The notes beneath the pieces are model-generated. The model did no database searches. It was not told the origin of the DNA and saw only the letters and a list, made by a program, of their open reading frames with translations. The translations under genes and the position numbers were made by a program. From the NCBI GenBank assembly GCA_034440455.1, contig JAWXCB010000062.1, positions 6,053-70,052 of the forward strand: a stretch of 64,000 nt of DNA, in the 5' to 3' direction. This DNA comes from JAWXCB01 sp034440455. Its GTDB lineage: Bacteria > Bacteroidota > Bacteroidia > Chitinophagales > CAIOSU01. Numbering within the stretch: the stretch's first letter is position 1; each line of letters starts with the position of its first letter. Shown here piece by piece: positions 61,812 to 64,000 of this stretch.

Positions 61812-62639
61812 CTATTCGCCTATGTTCCCCTGACAAAGTATAGAGGATGGATTAGCCAAAGATTCCAGAACATTTACATAGCCATCATAAACAACCCAGT
61901 CATCATAAGTAATCGCAGTTCCGTTTATCAAATTGCGGATATTGCTGTAACTTTTTCCTGTTGCGCCATCCACGCTGTTTAGCGTAACTACAACGGGACC
62001 GCCACCGACAGTATTTACATCACCTAAATGAATTTCCGCAGGATGCGTTCCTCCCGTGATAGTGCCGTCAAGCGAAATGGTGACAAGCGTTTTGTTGCTA
62101 TTTCTTTTTTCAAAAAGCACCGTACCCGCTACGCCTGAACTATCAACCGTTGTCAAATTGTAGCTTTTGCTTGCGCCTGTCAGCTTGTTGGCTCCAATAT
62201 CGCCTTGCGAGATGATAACGCCAAGGTTTGATGCGCTTTCATGCACATTGATATAGCCGTCAAACACGAGGAGATCCTCATAAGTAATAGGAGTGTTGTT
62301 GTCCAGCATCGTTACTGAAGTAGCGCTTTTCCCTGTAGCGTCCACGGGGTTCAGCGTGATGGAAATACCTCCCGTTTCTACTGCGGAATTCAAATGAATG
62401 TGCGCAGGGTGATTGCCGGAGCTTACACCGTTCAGCGTGATTTCAACAGTAGTCGAATTAGTTCTTTTGTAGAATATCACAGTGCCGGTTATTCCCAGAA
62501 CATCTTTTACTTTCATGTCATAAGAAGTTTGGGCTAATGGCGTATCATCATCGTCATCTTTCTTGCATCCTGTTGCCAGGAATACAAAAAGCAGTGTTAA
62601 AATTGAAAAGGCAGCGAAAAAATTCTTTCTTGTAGTCAT
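61812..62639 (-). CDS. CHRD-like domain lipoprotein
   Basis: The 275-residue lipoprotein has a lipobox ending FLATGC, a DDDDD-rich linker, then two CHRD-like repeats, each with a HPAHIHLN or HPAEIHLG motif and a following hydrophobic VTLN/ITLN segment. CHRD domains occur in surface proteins and may bind metal or carbohydrate. The function is unknown. Confidence 0.78.
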   Translation of the reverse strand: MTTRKNFFAAFSILTLLFVFLATGCKKDDDDDTPLAQTSYDMKVKDVLGITGTVIFYKRTNSTTVEITLNGVSSGNHPAHIHLNSAVETGGISITLNPVDATGKSATSVTMLDNNTPITYEDLLVFDGYINVHESASNLGVIISQGDIGANKLTGASKSYNLTTVDSSGVAGTVLFEKRNSNKTLVTISLDGTITGGTHPAEIHLGDVNTVGGGPVVVTLNSVDGATGKSYSNIRNLINGTAITYDDWVVYDGYVNVLESLANPSSILCQGNIGE

Positions 62640-62729
62640 TTTGTTTGTTGTTTAAAAGTTTAAAAATTGTTATTTAAATGTTTTTATATTAAATAGGCAA
62701 CACCATGGAGCCTTCGCCTCGGGTTCTTC

Positions 62730-63827
62730 CTATGATTGTAAAACCAATTCTAATTCCACGCGCCTGTTTTGCATTCTGCCTTCAGCAGTGTTGTTGGAAA
62801 CAAGCGGTTTCCTTTCGCCATAACCCGTAGCCTCAATTCTGATAAGCGGAATTCCTTTGCTCACGAGGTAGGATTTTACGCCATCCATACGCGCCTGTGA
62901 AAGGTCAATGTTATACTGGTCTTCTCCCACGTTATCCGTATGACCGCCCATCTTCAAATTATAATCGGGGTATTCTTTCAGGATGCTTACAATCTCATCC
63001 AGCATCGGGTAAGAAGCAGTTTTCAGCGCAGCCTTATCAGATTCAAAGTTGATTCCGCGCGCAATGGTCTGCAAGCGTTTCACTACTATTACTTTCACTT
63101 CAGGGCAGCCATTGGTAGTGCCTTCGCCTTTTGTAGTGGGGCATTTATCTTTCGAGTCAACAATGCCATCTCCATCCACATCAGAAGGACATCCTCTTGC
63201 GTCCACTTTGATTCCTTTTTCTGTATCGGGGCATTTATCATCCGAATCAATGATGCCGTCCCTGTCCTGGTCAGCGCTGCAACCTGTGGCATCCACGATG
63301 ATGCCCATTTCAGAACCGGGGCATTTATCCATTCCATCTTCCACACCATCACCATCTGTATCGGGGCAGCCTTTAAACCTGTCTAATCCTTTTGCATTCG
63401 GACATCTGTCTTCAGCATCTTCAATTCCATCTTCATCACTATCAGGGCATCCTTTAAAGCGCGCAATACCAGGCACATTGATACATTTATCATCAAAATC
63501 AGAAACACCGTCTTTATCCGTATCAGGGCAACCATTCATCGCAACAGTGCCTATCGTGCGCGGGCATTTGTCGAGATAATCCACCACGCCATCTTTATCG
63601 GCATCTAACGGACAACCGGTTTTGCTTACCGCTACGCCTTTGGGCGTATCAGGGCATTTATCTTTTTTATCACTCACTCCATCACCGTCAGTATCGGTTG
63701 CGCCATGAGTAACATAGGCAATCGGGAAATAAAAACCTTTTGCGCTTGTGTCCGCAGAGGACAGGCAAAAAGCAGTTACAATTAATAGTGCCGCGCTAAG
63801 CGACCATGTTGATTTTTGAGAATTCAT
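62730..63827 (-). CDS. OmpA-family protein with thrombospondin type-3 repeats
   Basis: With the ATG at 63827 the protein has 365 residues, a signal peptide and a chain of TSP3 calcium-binding repeats (for example DTDGDGVSDKKDKCPDTPKG and DADKDGVVDYLDKCP). The C-terminal OmpA domain carries GHTDNVGEDQYNIDLSQARM and GRMQNRRVEL, which bind peptidoglycan through the D and R residues. It should link the outer membrane to the cell wall. The frame from 63914 begins in non-coding sequence. A stress element lies upstream. Confidence 0.9.
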   Translation of the reverse strand: MNSQKSTWSLSAALLIVTAFCLSSADTSAKGFYFPIAYVTHGATDTDGDGVSDKKDKCPDTPKGVAVSKTGCPLDADKDGVVDYLDKCPRTIGTVAMNGCPDTDKDGVSDFDDKCINVPGIARFKGCPDSDEDGIEDAEDRCPNAKGLDRFKGCPDTDGDGVEDGMDKCPGSEMGIIVDATGCSADQDRDGIIDSDDKCPDTEKGIKVDARGCPSDVDGDGIVDSKDKCPTTKGEGTTNGCPEVKVIVVKRLQTIARGINFESDKAALKTASYPMLDEIVSILKEYPDYNLKMGGHTDNVGEDQYNIDLSQARMDGVKSYLVSKGIPLIRIEATGYGERKPLVSNNTAEGRMQNRRVELELVLQS

Positions 63828-63876
63828 AAATTTTGGTTTAATGCCTGAGAGGCATTGATTAAAAAAATTAACGAGG

Positions 63877-63946
63877 CAAAGATGAGGGCAGGAGTTTGTC
63901 GAACCGTTACACAATTCCTAAAAAGAGTTACATCATTCACACTTTT
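63877..63946 (-). promoter_or_regulatory. Stress element copy K with -7 box (ompA-like gene)
   Basis: The minus strand has AAAGTGTGAATGATGTAAC, then AATTGTGTAAC, then 21 nt, then CATCTTTG (63884-63877). The ATG lies about 50 bp downstream of the -7 box. The rest of the window to 64000 shows no gene. Confidence 0.73.
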
Positions 63947-64000
63947 GAGCGAGATGGCAATGAGATGTCATTATTTTTTTAGAAATTTAAATAGTCTAAA

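Noticed and set aside
31628..63946. The stress elements as CRP/FNR sites
   Set aside because: They contain TGTGA words, but the inverted partner TCACA at 6-bp spacing is lacking. The half-sites are direct repeats at about 9 and 21 bp, which is not a CRP-type palindrome.
1..64000. CRISPR array, tRNA, rRNA or prophage
   Set aside because: No regularly spaced repeats, tRNA cloverleaf or phage structural genes were seen. The holin-X-like gene at 49846 belongs to a stress operon and is not evidence of a prophage.

Overview
The window is typical Bacteroidota DNA, probably from a gliding, pigmented, Chitinophagia/Sphingobacteriia-like lineage. The evidence is the GldA-GldF-GldG gliding ABC transporter, four or more outer-membrane barrels, a TonB-dependent receptor, secreted proteins ending in type IX secretion (T9SS) sorting domains, CrtU/CrtYcd-like carotenoid genes, and promoters of the TAnnTTTG type used by the Bacteroidota primary sigma factor. 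GC content is moderate and genes are tightly packed. I saw no rRNA, tRNA or CRISPR array.

Layout. 0-7 kb, all minus strand: a partial HTTM-like membrane protein, gldA-gldF-gldG plus a DUF4340 gene, an M48 membrane peptidase and a PhyH-like oxygenase. 6.9-8.2 kb: an IS30 remnant and a PIN-domain toxin-antitoxin-like pair. 8.3-9.8 kb: glycyl-tRNA synthetase. 9.9-22.5 kb: a surface-glycan cluster with GT2, GT11 (fucosyl), GT61 and GT4 glycosyltransferases, two CDP-paratose-2-epimerase-like SDR enzymes, two methyltransferases, a polytopic membrane protein and a decayed glycosyltransferase tail. 22.7-25.1 kb: a secreted protein built of DUF4397 repeats. 25.3-29 kb: a carotenoid operon followed by a MerR/B12-binding regulator of the CarH photoreceptor type. 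29-40 kb: small stress and envelope genes (CsbD, Dps, hydrophilic disordered proteins, lipoproteins, barrels, an amino-acid permease, a degenerate ECF-sigma-like protein). 40.8-43.2 kb: an MlaE-MlaF-MlaD lipid transporter. 43-50.7 kb: a TonB receptor with a T9SS partner, an AI-2E transporter and several very small membrane proteins, including two (49 and 38 aa) that are easily missed. 50.9-52.3 kb: a nucleotidyltransferase/HTH pair whose HTH gene carries an in-frame stop, next to a glycosyltransferase-like remnant. 52.3-64 kb: a BamA-like barrel, a 1102-aa T9SS protein, a cation/proton antiporter, a beta-barrel, a decayed IS4 transposase, a CHRD lipoprotein and an OmpA protein with thrombospondin type-3 repeats.

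The most notable signal is regulatory. From 31.6 to 63.9 kb, twelve copies of a roughly 43-bp element, each made of three TGTGAA/TGTAAC half-sites, sit upstream of otherwise unrelated genes. In ten copies exactly 21 nt separate the proximal half-site from a -7 box (CACCTTTG and close variants). The downstream genes (dps, csbD, ytxH, disordered hydrophilic proteins, OmpA, barrels, a permease, a sigma-like gene) look like a general-stress or stationary-phase regulon. I noticed no such element in the first 31 kb. The controlling factor is unknown.
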